A DNA stretch of 64,000 bases from Bacteroidia bacterium (GTDB taxonomy: Bacteria > Bacteroidota > Bacteroidia > NS11-12g > UBA955). The DNA lies in NCBI GenBank assembly GCA_023653095.1, contig JAMNXP010000011.1, positions 1 to 64,000 of the forward strand. The letters run 5' to 3'. The translations under genes were made by a program, and so were the position numbers. Every line of letters begins with the position of its first letter. The first letter of the stretch is position 1. Below the pieces are notes generated by a model. It worked only from the letters and a program-made list of their open reading frames with translations, did not search any database and was not told the origin of the DNA. Below are positions 46,259-54,346 of the stretch, piece by piece.

Positions 46259-46774
46259 ATGAAGAAACCCTGGAACATTCCTGATCTTCCTGTTTATAGC
46301 ATTGCTACACAGCGCGATGGACAGGTGAATATGAATATTTGTACTTATGTTTCGGCGGTAAGCATGACGCCCAAAAGGTATGCTGTTGCCATTTATTACA
46401 ACACTCAAACGCTGGAAAATGTGCTGCAAACCGGTGAATTTGTGCTTCAATTGTTGAGCGAACAACAAGCTCCAGCAGTCAGGAATTTTGGACAAAAATC
46501 GGGGAAGAGCTTTGACAAACACGGCTTCCTTCAGCGAAAAAATACTCCAAAAACAAGCGCTAAAATAATGGAAGAAACCTACGAGCTACACCCGTGGAAT
46601 TCGTTCCAAGTTTTGAAACATGCTGTGGCTTTGATTCACCTTAAAGTCATTCTACATCACAGCGCGGGCGATCACGAACTTTTTATATGCGATGTGGTTG
46701 GCTATAAAGTCCAAAACACCCAAAATCCATTGACTATCAATAAATTGAGAGAACTTAAATTAGTAAGAATGTAA
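46259..46774 (+). CDS. Flavin reductase-like FMN-binding protein
   Basis: A 171-residue split-barrel protein resembling the flavin reductase (FMN-binding) family: GQVNMNICTYVSAVSMTPKRYAVAI near the start and GEFVLQLLSEQQAPAVRNFG next. It could supply reduced flavin. It ends in a 1-bp TAATG overlap with the DUF2805 gene. A second, different flavin reductase gene closes the cluster (48159-48782). Confidence 0.78.
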   Translation: MKKPWNIPDLPVYSIATQRDGQVNMNICTYVSAVSMTPKRYAVAIYYNTQTLENVLQTGEFVLQLLSEQQAPAVRNFGQKSGKSFDKHGFLQRKNTPKTSAKIMEETYELHPWNSFQVLKHAVALIHLKVILHHSAGDHELFICDVVGYKVQNTQNPLTINKLRELKLVRM

Positions 46775-47052
46775 TGTCGCAACTCACAGACGAACAAATA
46801 GATAGAGTGATTGAAATGGCCTGGGAAGACCGCACCACCTTTGATGCGATTAAGGTGCAGTTTGGGTTGTCAGAGTCGCAAGTCATTGCCTTGATGCGCA
46901 ATCAACTCAAGCGATCTAGCTTCAATTTATGGCGAAAAAGGGTCAATCAGGGCATTTCCCAAAAGCATGCCGCTACCCGAAATCCCGAAATTAATCGATT
47001 TAAGTGCACCCGACAGCGGAGCATTTCCAACAATAAAATCAGCAAACGCTAA
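46774..47052 (+). CDS. DUF2805/TIGR03643-family small protein
   Basis: A 92-residue basic protein. It matches the small TIGR03643 family from memory: DEQIDRVIEMAWEDRTTFDAI, GLSESQVIALMRNQLK, FNLWRKRVNQ. The helices look like a winged or HTH-like module. Members commonly occur next to cryptochrome/photolyase-like genes, as here: its start overlaps the preceding gene and the photolyase-like gene begins 3 bp later. The function is unknown. Confidence 0.85.
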   Translation: MSQLTDEQIDRVIEMAWEDRTTFDAIKVQFGLSESQVIALMRNQLKRSSFNLWRKRVNQGISQKHAATRNPEINRFKCTRQRSISNNKISKR

Positions 47053-47055
47053 TAC

Positions 47056-48162
47056 ATGCAGTCAATTTTACTCGATAGAATAGATGCCATTGACCCAGTG
47101 AAATACGGCAAAACCCGTAATTTTATCTGGGGAAGCGTTTCCGAACTATCGCCTTACGTCTCTCGCGGAGTCATTTCAACCAAGCAAATCAGAGACCGGA
47201 TTTTAGAGAACGGACATACCCAAAACGAACGTTTATTTCAACAACTCGCTTGGAGAGATTATTTCCAAAGGGTGGGGCAGGTGCATCCCAATTTGGATCA
47301 GAAAAACGTCAAAAACGACCCCAGTCATTTCTTGTCTAGCCAAATGCCCACCGCCATCCTCGATGCAAATACCGGAATTCAGGCCATCGACGACGGACTC
47401 AAACGTCTTTACGATACCGGGATGATGCACAATCACATGCGCATGTACGTGGCCATGCTGGTTTGCAACGTGGCCCGAACCGATTGGAAAACCGGCGCTC
47501 GTTGGATGTTTCACCACCTCAAAGACGCTGATTTTGCCTCCAATCACCTGAGCTGGCAATGGGTTTGCGGCGCCTTCAGCAGCAAGCAGTATTTCGCCAA
47601 TCAAGAGAACATCAACAAGTACTGCAATACCAAGCAGTTGGGCACCTTTTTAGACGTTGATTACGATCGGTTTTACCGCATGGATGTCCCCGCTGTGCTC
47701 CAGTCTCGTTCTGATTATTCCATTGATAAACAACCTGTTGGAGTGGGTGTTGAAGAACTTCAGCATCACCCAAATTTTGATCTCAACGCTCCAATTGCGC
47801 TGTATCACCCCTACCATTTAGACCCTCATTGGCGCAGCTCGGAACCCGTAAATCGCCTCTTTTTATGGGACCCCAACTGGCTCGAACGCTTCCCGGTGTC
47901 GCTCAAATTCCAGTCCTTCATTCAAGAACTTGCGCAAGAAATTCCCTCTTTAATTTTTGTTTCGGGGGACGTTAAATCGTTGAAGACTCACTATCCTCAT
48001 CTTCAAATTATCACCCGCGAGCACCCTCATTTTTCAACTTCCCTTTCCGGGGGATTCACCGTCGATGACCGCGACTGGATGTTCCCGTCTGTTGCAGGCA
48101 ATTATCCCTCGTTTTTCGCCTTTTGGAAGGCCGCCGAAAAATCCCTAAAAAACCGTAGATGA
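47056..48162 (+). CDS. Photolyase/cryptochrome-like FAD-binding protein with an unusual domain order
   Basis: A 368-residue protein. It lacks the usual N-terminal antenna-binding alpha/beta domain and starts directly in the FAD-binding helical domain (NFIWGSVSELSPYVSRGVIS, QLAWRDYFQRV, then MMHNHMRMYVAMLV and NHLSWQWVCGAF with the flavin-contacting residues, ending near 195). The C-terminal 140 residues contain NRLFLWDPNWLERFP and a FVSGDVKSLKTHYP segment resembling part of the missing alpha/beta domain. Possible roles are photorepair or light sensing. Neighbouring flavin reductases could reduce its FAD. Its stop overlaps the next gene by 4 bp. Confidence 0.8.
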   Translation: MQSILLDRIDAIDPVKYGKTRNFIWGSVSELSPYVSRGVISTKQIRDRILENGHTQNERLFQQLAWRDYFQRVGQVHPNLDQKNVKNDPSHFLSSQMPTAILDANTGIQAIDDGLKRLYDTGMMHNHMRMYVAMLVCNVARTDWKTGARWMFHHLKDADFASNHLSWQWVCGAFSSKQYFANQENINKYCNTKQLGTFLDVDYDRFYRMDVPAVLQSRSDYSIDKQPVGVGVEELQHHPNFDLNAPIALYHPYHLDPHWRSSEPVNRLFLWDPNWLERFPVSLKFQSFIQELAQEIPSLIFVSGDVKSLKTHYPHLQIITREHPHFSTSLSGGFTVDDRDWMFPSVAGNYPSFFAFWKAAEKSLKNRR

Positions 48163-48782
48163 ATATTTCAAAGCAAGATATATTAAACATGGAAACCCGC
48201 TACCGGGCGAATTTCATCAATTCTTTGGGCGGATTCAAGAGTGTGGTTTTGGTGGGCACCAAGAGTCAATCAGGGCTTGAGAATGCCTCAATTTTCAATT
48301 CCTTGTTCCATTTGGGAGCCAATCCCGCTTTATGCGGTATGATTGTACGTCCAGACGTTTCAGAGCGACACACTTTAGAAAACATCGAAGAAACGGGCTT
48401 TTACACCCTCAATCACATTCGTCCAGAATTCGTGGAAGCGGCTCACCATTGCAGTGCGCGTTATCCGAGAGAAATTTCCGAATTCAAAGCATCGGGACTA
48501 ACACCCGAATATCTTTTTGATTTTCATGCTCCCTTTGTAGGAGAGAGCCACTTGAAATTTTCGGTAGAATTCCGCGAAAAACACCCTCTTGCCATCAACG
48601 GAACCATCCTCATCATTGGCGAAATCATGCAAGTCATCCTCCCCGAAGACTGCCTCCAATCCTCAGGATTCATCGACTTAGAGCTCGCCCAAACGGTCAC
48701 ATGCTCAGGCTTAGACTCTTACCACACCACTCAAAAGTTGGTACAGTTGCCGTATGCGAAGCCGGTGATCGGTGATCGGTGA
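48159..48782 (+). CDS. Flavin reductase-family (FMN-binding split-barrel) protein
   Basis: A 207-residue protein with the split-barrel pattern: FINSLGGFKSVVLVGTKSQS, ASIFNSLFHLGANPALCGMI, and ETGFYTLNHI. It starts inside an ATGA overlap with the photolyase-like gene, so expression is coupled. Its last five residues (VIGDR) and stop are made of GGTGATC units, so the natural C terminus may have been lost or replaced. Confidence 0.85.
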   Translation: MNISKQDILNMETRYRANFINSLGGFKSVVLVGTKSQSGLENASIFNSLFHLGANPALCGMIVRPDVSERHTLENIEETGFYTLNHIRPEFVEAAHHCSARYPREISEFKASGLTPEYLFDFHAPFVGESHLKFSVEFREKHPLAINGTILIIGEIMQVILPEDCLQSSGFIDLELAQTVTCSGLDSYHTTQKLVQLPYAKPVIGDR

Positions 48783-49060
48783 TCGGTGATCGGTGATCGG
48801 TGATCGGTGATCGGTGATCGGTGATCAGCAGTCAGCGGTCAGCAGTCAGCGGTCAGCCGTCATCCAAAGACCAAAGACCAAGGACCAAAGACCAAGGACC
48901 AAAGACCAAAGACCAAGGACCAAAGACCAAAGACCAAGGACCAAAGACCAAAGACCAAGGACCAAGGACCAAGGACCAAAGACCAAGGACCAAGGACCAA
49001 AGACCAAGGACCAAAGACCAAAAACCAAGGTCCAAGGACCAAGGTCCAAAGACCAAAGTC
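48763..49060. repeat. Largest heptanucleotide array of the window
   Basis: About eight GGTGATC units, then CAGCAGT/CAGCGGT units, then a tract of about 30 units alternating GACCAAA and GACCAAG, with some GGTCCAA-type variants at the end. Its translations in every frame are artefacts of the repeat. Confidence 0.96.
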
Positions 49061-49065
49061 CAATA

Positions 49066-49689
49066 TTAATTTGCCTTTGAGTTATATGGAATTTTTTTGG
49101 AGGCACTGCGCATGAGCATTTCCACCAAAGAGTTTACCGATGTAGTTAAACTTCCGGAATAACGGTGATCGTAATTCCAGAACATGGTATTGTCTGAACA
49201 ATCCTTGATAGACATATTTACGGTGACTTCGTTGGTTGCTGGGGCAGTCCCTAATAGAATTACAGTGGCAATTGCCGCGCCTTCTGACATCGGTTTTGAC
49301 AATCCGAATTGCGAATTTATAACTGCATCAACACCCAAAGCTTTGCACACTTCCGCCGCTGTGTATGTCCCATCTGGAAAAGATCGCTGCAGCAAAGTAT
49401 TGGTCTCTTCAACATCCATAATATCTACGAATAATTGACCCTTCATTTTTTGGTTTAATAAAGACTTGTAAATTTCGTTTTGGAAATTCAATGACTCGGC
49501 ATCCTGTTGTTTTTGCATTTCCTCGGCAGAGAAATTCTTTTTCACTTGGATGGTTATTTTCGGGGGAAGGATTGCTATTTTCCGATGTTTAGCTGCCCTA
49601 TCAAACGCATCGGGAGTATTATAAATGGTTGGTCCACAACTTGTAAAAACCAGAACAATGGCTATGAAACCTGAAAATATTGTTTTCAT
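49066..49689 (-). CDS. Lipoprotein of unknown function
   Basis: A 207-residue protein with lipoprotein signal MKTIFSGFIAIVLVFTSCG (Cys18). It begins with RKIAILPPKITIQVKKNFSAE, and contains AAEVCKALGVDAVINSQFG, resembling the Curli/LpoB-like lipoproteins that build an alpha/beta fold around an AILPP strand, but the family is not certain. Flanked by the large heptamer array on its 3' side. Confidence 0.75.
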   Translation of the reverse strand: MKTIFSGFIAIVLVFTSCGPTIYNTPDAFDRAAKHRKIAILPPKITIQVKKNFSAEEMQKQQDAESLNFQNEIYKSLLNQKMKGQLFVDIMDVEETNTLLQRSFPDGTYTAAEVCKALGVDAVINSQFGLSKPMSEGAAIATVILLGTAPATNEVTVNMSIKDCSDNTMFWNYDHRYSGSLTTSVNSLVEMLMRSASKKIPYNSKAN

Positions 49690-49760
49690 AGATCAAGTTT
49701 AATACTAAATCACGAAGAGAGCAAAAAATGATTGGTTTTTTTAATAAACTTGTGTAATTA

Positions 49761-49787
49761 CCAGCCGTCAGCCGTCAGCCGTCAATG
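49761..49787. repeat. Short CAGCCGT repeat
   Basis: Three CAGCCGT units stand alone between the lipoprotein gene and the DUF2256 gene, the smallest array seen. Confidence 0.8.
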
Positions 49788-49804
49788 GACAGCCCAAAAT
49801 AAGA

Positions 49805-49948
49805 TTATTTCGATTCTCCACCTTTGCACCGCTTGGAGCAGTATTTGACGTTGTCCCAGTCTTTTTCCCACTTTTTTCGCCAGGTGAACGGCCGTCCGCA
49901 GGTCACACAAATCTTTTGTGGAAGGTTGGATTTTTTGATCATTTTCAT
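49805..49948 (-). CDS. DUF2256-family small zinc-ribbon protein
   Basis: A 47-residue protein (45 if the second ATG at 49942 is used). The sequence carries two Cys pairs, [20 protein letters not shown] and [11 protein letters not shown], with the KSNLPQK start typical of DUF2256. These tiny proteins frequently occur with photolyase/cryptochrome genes; here it lies about 1.6 kb from the photolyase-like gene and separated from it by an array and a lipoprotein gene. It probably binds zinc. The gene is easy to miss because of its size. Confidence 0.88.
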   Translation of the reverse strand: MKMIKKSNLPQKICVTCGRPFTWRKKWEKDWDNVKYCSKRCKGGESK

Positions 49949-49955
49949 TTGTACT

Positions 49956-50152
49956 GGTTATCAGTTATCGGTAGTCGGTTTTCAGTTAACGGCTGAGGGC
50001 TGATGGCTGTCGGCTGATCACCGATGGCTGTCTGCTGTCTGCTGCCCGCTGTCTGCTGCCCGCTGAAAGCTGAAAGCTGACCGCTGATCACCGATCACCG
50101 ATCACCGATCACCGATCACCGATCACCGATCACCTACTACCGACCACCTTAA
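49956..50152. repeat. Heptanucleotide array at the 3' end of the glycosyltransferase gene
   Basis: Read from the glycosyltransferase gene: GGTAGTA, about seven GGTGATC units, CAGCGGT, CAGCTTT x2, CAGCGGG/CAGCAGA units, CAGCCAT, then ragged TTATCGG-like ends. The gene stop (50130-50132) is inside it. Confidence 0.94.
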
Positions 50153-50900
50153 CAATTCCCCCCCGGAAATACTTGATGTAACCTTCTGTCATTTGGGAGA
50201 AACAGATCACAAATCCCGTCCAACCGTAGAGGAGGCCGCGATTGAAAAAGTAGTTTCGGGCGAATTTGACCACCGGACTGAAAACCATCTTTAACAACAA
50301 AGTTGGCCAGCCCAATGTTTTGGCGTAGCGGGAACCGATTTTGCCGTATTGCAGCGATTTTAAGAAAACTTCCTTGCGGGTTTTATATGAATAATGCAAC
50401 AAATCGCCCTCCAAAGAGCGCTTCGGAAGTCCACGCTTAACCTTGAAACGATCGTGTGGATTGTTACCCTGCCAAGAGCCGTCCATACGGTTCCACAACC
50501 GAAGTTTTCTGTCGGGATACCACCCGCAGCCCTTCACAGCTTGCGCCCCCACAAAATTCAAACGGTTCATGTAGTAGCCAGAACTTTTAAACCCTAATTT
50601 TTTTTCTCGGAGGATGGATTCAATCAACGCCTCCGACAGTTCTTCGTCCGCATCTAAACTCAGCACATAATCATATTGGGCATGCTCTTTTGCGAAATTT
50701 TTCTGCTCAATATGTCCCTCGAAAGCATTAAAAATGACCCTCGCACCCAAATTTTCAGCGATTTCCACGGTGCGGTCTTGGCTGAAACTGTCAACAATCA
50801 AAATATCATCTGCCACTTCGCGCAACGACTTGATGCAGCGCGCAATGCAATCTTCCTCGTTAAAAGTAATGACTACGGCCGAAAGTTTCTGAATGGACAC
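50130..50900 (-). CDS. Glycosyltransferase family 2, LPS core-type
   Basis: A 256-residue GT-A enzyme. LSAVVITFNEEDCIARCIKS is the N-terminal strand-loop, ILIVDSFSQDRTVEIAE and YDYVLSLDADEELSE carry the nucleotide- and metal-binding Asp (DxD equivalent DAD). The FEGHIEQKNFAKEHA block is typical of LgtF/KDO-core-glucosyltransferase relatives. GTG at 50900 follows a TATCTTTG box by 4 bp. The C terminus VVGSR is array-derived. Confidence 0.88.
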   Translation of the reverse strand: MSIQKLSAVVITFNEEDCIARCIKSLREVADDILIVDSFSQDRTVEIAENLGARVIFNAFEGHIEQKNFAKEHAQYDYVLSLDADEELSEALIESILREKKLGFKSSGYYMNRLNFVGAQAVKGCGWYPDRKLRLWNRMDGSWQGNNPHDRFKVKRGLPKRSLEGDLLHYSYKTRKEVFLKSLQYGKIGSRYAKTLGWPTLLLKMVFSPVVKFARNYFFNRGLLYGWTGFVICFSQMTEGYIKYFRGGIVKVVGSR

Positions 50901-50904
50901 GATT

Positions 50905-50912
50905 CAAAGATA
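50905..50912 (-). promoter_or_regulatory. -7 element of the glycosyltransferase gene
   Basis: TATCTTTG on the minus strand, only 4 bp before the GTG start codon, another apparently leaderless case. It sits in the 21-bp gap after rnhB. Confidence 0.5.
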
Positions 50913-50921
50913 GTGAAATCC

Positions 50922-51545
50922 TCAGTCAAACAACCCCAATTGACGCGGAAGCAGCTGAAAACTCATGCGATGATGTTCCGTTGGACCGTGCAACCTGATG
51001 GCTTCTCGGTGTGTTTTCGTGGGATATCCGGCGTTGGAATTCCAACCAAACTGCGGATGCTCCAAATGCAACTTTTCCATGTACTCATCTCGATAGGTTT
51101 TCGCTAAAATACTGGCCGCCGCAATATGTAAAAATCGGGCGTCGCCTTTCACAAAGGTTTCGTGCGGCACCTCCTTGTATTTCTTGAACCGGTTGCCATC
51201 TACCGCTATCATTTGAATGCCTTCAGACAAATTCGCATCGATCAATTGATTTTCCACCTGTTCGATGGCTCTGTGCATAGCCAAGATGCTGGCATTCAAT
51301 ATATTGATCTGATCAATTTCTTTCTCACTTCCCCATCCAACGGCCCAATAAAGAGCATTATCCTCTATGTAAGTCCGCAACGCGACTCTGTTCCCTTTAG
51401 AAACCTGTTTGCTGTCATTCAACAATTTATGTTCAAAGTTTTCGGGCAAAATCACCGCCGCCGCCGTCACAGGTCCAGCCAAACATCCTCTACCCGCCTC
51501 ATCGCAGCCCACTTCGAAGAGATATGGAGATGATTTATTTTGCAT
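50922..51545 (-). CDS. rnhB: Ribonuclease HII
   Basis: A 207-residue enzyme that removes ribonucleotides from DNA. VGCDEAGRGCLAGPVTAAAV holds the first catalytic Asp-Glu, and the YWAVGWGSEKEIDQINIL and HPQFGWNSNAGYPTKTH blocks are family-typical. Complete and of usual length. The array at 51553 lies upstream of its start. Confidence 0.96.
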   Translation of the reverse strand: MQNKSSPYLFEVGCDEAGRGCLAGPVTAAAVILPENFEHKLLNDSKQVSKGNRVALRTYIEDNALYWAVGWGSEKEIDQINILNASILAMHRAIEQVENQLIDANLSEGIQMIAVDGNRFKKYKEVPHETFVKGDARFLHIAAASILAKTYRDEYMEKLHLEHPQFGWNSNAGYPTKTHREAIRLHGPTEHHRMSFQLLPRQLGLFD

Positions 51546-51552
51546 TTAATTA

Positions 51553-51674
51553 GGTTTTGGTCCTTGGTCTTTGGTCCTTAGCCAACAGCCATCAGTTTCA
51601 GCTTTCAGCTCTCAGCCGTCAGCTCTCAGCCGTCAGCCGATCACCGATTACCGATCACCGATCACCGATCAATG
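51553..51674. repeat. Heptanucleotide array between rnhB and the MFS gene
   Basis: Read from the MFS gene: GGTGATC/GGTAATC, then GGCTGAC, GAGCTGA and AAGCTGA-type units, then GACCAAA/GACCAAG. The MFS stop codon at 51669-51671 is inside the first partial unit. Confidence 0.93.
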
Positions 51675-53093
51675 CCCCCCAGCCACCGGCCCAATCTCAA
51701 CGCCTTGCTTGGCGAGGTTGCGCTTGGTGGTTAATGCGTAAAATGCTAGATAAACAAAACACAGTACACCTACCCAGTATGATTGTGATATTCCGATAGA
51801 TTCAGATAAGTTGCCCTGAAGAACGCTCACAAATCCGCCGCCCATGATCATCATGATCAAAAAGTTGGAGCCTTGACCCGTGCTGCGACCCAAACCGGCA
51901 ATCGATAAGGTGAAGATGCAGGGCCACAGCGTAGAGCAAAAAAGTCCCACGGAAATAAAAGCAAACATCCCCACGGTTCCGCCAGAAAAAATACCGATGA
52001 TCAGCATCACAATGGCCGCTACCGAATAAATGAACAATTGGTTGGCTGGGTTGCCTTTGCTGGCAAAATCTAGGGCTATCAAAACAAATATCAGCGCAAA
52101 ATAATTGTAAAATACCGAAACATCTTTGCCCGCGATCAGGTTGACTCCCAAGAAGATACCAAATGCAATGAAGGGCAAAACAAATCGCATCACCTGCTTC
52201 ATGGTGCGACTGATGTTGAACGCCGATGCGGCGCTGGTCCAACGACCAATCATCAAAGATGCCCAAAACAAAGATATGTAAGGAGCCATCTCATCGGTTT
52301 TGAAGTTCAGTTGTTGCTTCATGAATTCGGGAAGGTTTGAGGCCGTGGAAACTTCCACACCTACGTATAAAAAGATGGCAATCATGCCCATCCAAAGTTG
52401 AGGGTAACTCAAGGCAGAACGAACTTCGCCCGATTCAGCGGCTGATGCATCGTTAGACTCTTCGTCCTGGTTGGTTTTTAAATTCCAGAAAATGAATCCA
52501 AACAATAAAAATAATGCTCCAAGAACCATGTAAGGAATCTTAACGGCTGAAATGTCCATCGAAGTGGCACCGCCAGAACCCATTTCCCCGAAAACAGCAA
52601 AACTCACCAACAACGGACCCACAGTGGTGCCTAAATTGTTGATTCCGCCGGCCATGCTCAAACGCTGGCTTCCGGTTTCAGGACTTCCCAACAAGATGGC
52701 CAACGGATTGGCAGCGGTTTGCTGGAACGAAAATCCAATACCCACCACAATCAAGCCGCCCAATAATAGCTCAAACGAAGCGTTATCTGCCGCGGGAATG
52801 AACAATAAAGTCCCTAAAGTGCTGATGAAAAGTCCCACAGCAATGCCTTTTCCGAAGCCCCATTTTTTGATCAAATCAAAGTTTAAGAACTTGATCATGC
52901 CCAAGTAAATCAGTGAACCCAGGGTGTAGGCCACGTAGAAGGCGAAGGCAATCATTTGACTTTTTCCTTGGGATAGCTGCAATTTGTCTTTGAAAACGGG
53001 AATCAAAATGTCGTTGCTGGCAGCAACAAATCCCCAGAAAAAGAAAACGCTGACCAAAACAGCGAATAATCGGGTGGCTTTAGAGTTGTTCAT
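51669..53093 (-). CDS. Sugar MFS transporter, FucP/glucose-galactose type
   Basis: A 474-residue, about 12-segment membrane protein. The beginning (RLFAVLVSVFFFWGFVAASNDILIPVF) and the TAANPLAILLG and GGTVGMFAFISVGLFCSTLWPCIF segments are typical of the FucP/GluP group of proton-sugar symporters. The ATG at 53093 was chosen; the frame open to 53327 includes sequence of the divergent aminotransferase gene. It ends in GGH at the array edge. Substrate unknown. Confidence 0.9.
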   Translation of the reverse strand: MNNSKATRLFAVLVSVFFFWGFVAASNDILIPVFKDKLQLSQGKSQMIAFAFYVAYTLGSLIYLGMIKFLNFDLIKKWGFGKGIAVGLFISTLGTLLFIPAADNASFELLLGGLIVVGIGFSFQQTAANPLAILLGSPETGSQRLSMAGGINNLGTTVGPLLVSFAVFGEMGSGGATSMDISAVKIPYMVLGALFLLFGFIFWNLKTNQDEESNDASAAESGEVRSALSYPQLWMGMIAIFLYVGVEVSTASNLPEFMKQQLNFKTDEMAPYISLFWASLMIGRWTSAASAFNISRTMKQVMRFVLPFIAFGIFLGVNLIAGKDVSVFYNYFALIFVLIALDFASKGNPANQLFIYSVAAIVMLIIGIFSGGTVGMFAFISVGLFCSTLWPCIFTLSIAGLGRSTGQGSNFLIMMIMGGGFVSVLQGNLSESIGISQSYWVGVLCFVYLAFYALTTKRNLAKQGVEIGPVAGGH

Positions 53094-53173
53094 TAGGTTA
53101 TTGTTTGCGTTACAATATGGAATTGCCAAAACTATGAATTTTTTTGAAGAAATCAATTGATTATTTTCGTGGC

Positions 53174-54343
53174 ATGCAGCCTTTGCAAAGCAAATTACCT
53201 TGGGTGGGAGAGTCCATCTTCTCAAAAATGTCGAGAATGGCACTCGAAGAACAAGCGCTGAACTTGTCGCAGGGATTCCCTGAATTTCAGCCGCCATCGG
53301 AGTTGATTGAGGCCATTCATCAGGCATCGTTGATGGGCAAAAATCAGTACACCCCCATGCCCGGCACCCCAGAATTGCGCGAAGCCATTGCCCTCAAAGA
53401 GCTGCAAATTCATCAGCACACGGTCAATCCACAGACTGAAATTACCGTCACTCCAGGTGCCACAGCCGGACTATACACTGCCATTCAAGCGCTGATTCAC
53501 CCCGGCGACGAAGCCATCATCATTGAGCCCGCTTACGACAGTTACCGCCCTGCCATAGAGCTCGCAGGCGGCGTTTGCTTGCCCGTTCAATACAACTTAA
53601 CCGACTTTTCTTTTCCTTGGGATGACCTTACGGCCGCCATCAATGAAAAAACCCGATTGATCATCATCAACACTCCCCACAATCCGCTGGGAGTGATCTT
53701 TTCGGCCGCCGATTTTGACCGCTTGTATCAACTGATTGAAAACACATCTATCCGGGTGATTTCAGACGAAGTGTATGAGCACATTGTTTTTGATGGACAA
53801 ACACACAGCAGCATTTTATCGCATCCCGGATTGAAATCTAGAGCCGTAAAAGTGTCCTCTTTTGGCAAAACCTTCCATTCTACGGGTTGGAAAATGGGAT
53901 ATCTAATGGCGCCTGCCGACATCACCCAAGAAATTCGCAAAGTGTTCCAGTTTTTGGCCTTTTCGGTTCATTCCACCACCCAATTCGGTTTGGCTCAATA
54001 CATGAACGCCCATGCCGAGTGGGAGCCTTCTTTGTCTGATTTTTACCAAAAGAAGCGCGATTTATTCATCGACGCGTTGGGCAACAACACTGCTTTCAAG
54101 GTCATGCCTTGTCAGGGATCTTATTTTGCCGTATTGAATTACGGAAATTTATCGAATTTGTCCGATCAAGAATTTGCCGAAATCGTCACCCGCCAATTCA
54201 AACTGGCGTCTATTCCCATCAACGCCTTCATCACAGAGCAGCCGGTAACGAAACTTTTGCGTTTTTGTTTTGCAAAAAACGACGATACCCTTCTAAAATC
54301 GGTTGAAATTTTGCACCGCATTTCCACTCAATATCACGACTAA
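53174..54343 (+). CDS. Class I aminotransferase, methionine/glutamine transaminase (YbdL-like)
   Basis: A 389-residue fold-type I PLP enzyme. LNLSQGFPEFQPPSELIEAI, NQYTPMPGTPELREAI, NTPHNPLG, ISDEVYEHIVFDG and the PLP lysine segment VKVSSFGKTFHSTGWKMGY are all present, as in YbdL-type methionine aminotransferase. An omega-amidase gene starts 3 bp downstream, which supports glutamine/methionine 2-oxo acid transamination. The ATG at 53174 is preferred to a TTG at 53144. A TATTTTCG box lies 4 bp before it. Confidence 0.9.
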   Translation: MQPLQSKLPWVGESIFSKMSRMALEEQALNLSQGFPEFQPPSELIEAIHQASLMGKNQYTPMPGTPELREAIALKELQIHQHTVNPQTEITVTPGATAGLYTAIQALIHPGDEAIIIEPAYDSYRPAIELAGGVCLPVQYNLTDFSFPWDDLTAAINEKTRLIIINTPHNPLGVIFSAADFDRLYQLIENTSIRVISDEVYEHIVFDGQTHSSILSHPGLKSRAVKVSSFGKTFHSTGWKMGYLMAPADITQEIRKVFQFLAFSVHSTTQFGLAQYMNAHAEWEPSLSDFYQKKRDLFIDALGNNTAFKVMPCQGSYFAVLNYGNLSNLSDQEFAEIVTRQFKLASIPINAFITEQPVTKLLRFCFAKNDDTLLKSVEILHRISTQYHD

Positions 54344-54346
54344 AAC

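Noticed and set aside
48846-49080. Protein-coding role for the large array as a secreted repeat protein
   Set aside because: No signal peptide, several frames open, and the unit changes motif in mid-array while keeping only the 7-bp period.
48814-49106. Overlapping reading frames on both strands rich in DQRPKTK- or LVFGLWS-like repeats
   Set aside because: They are translations of the 7-bp GACCAAR array (21 bp = 7 codons), open in several frames at once, with no start signal or family resemblance.
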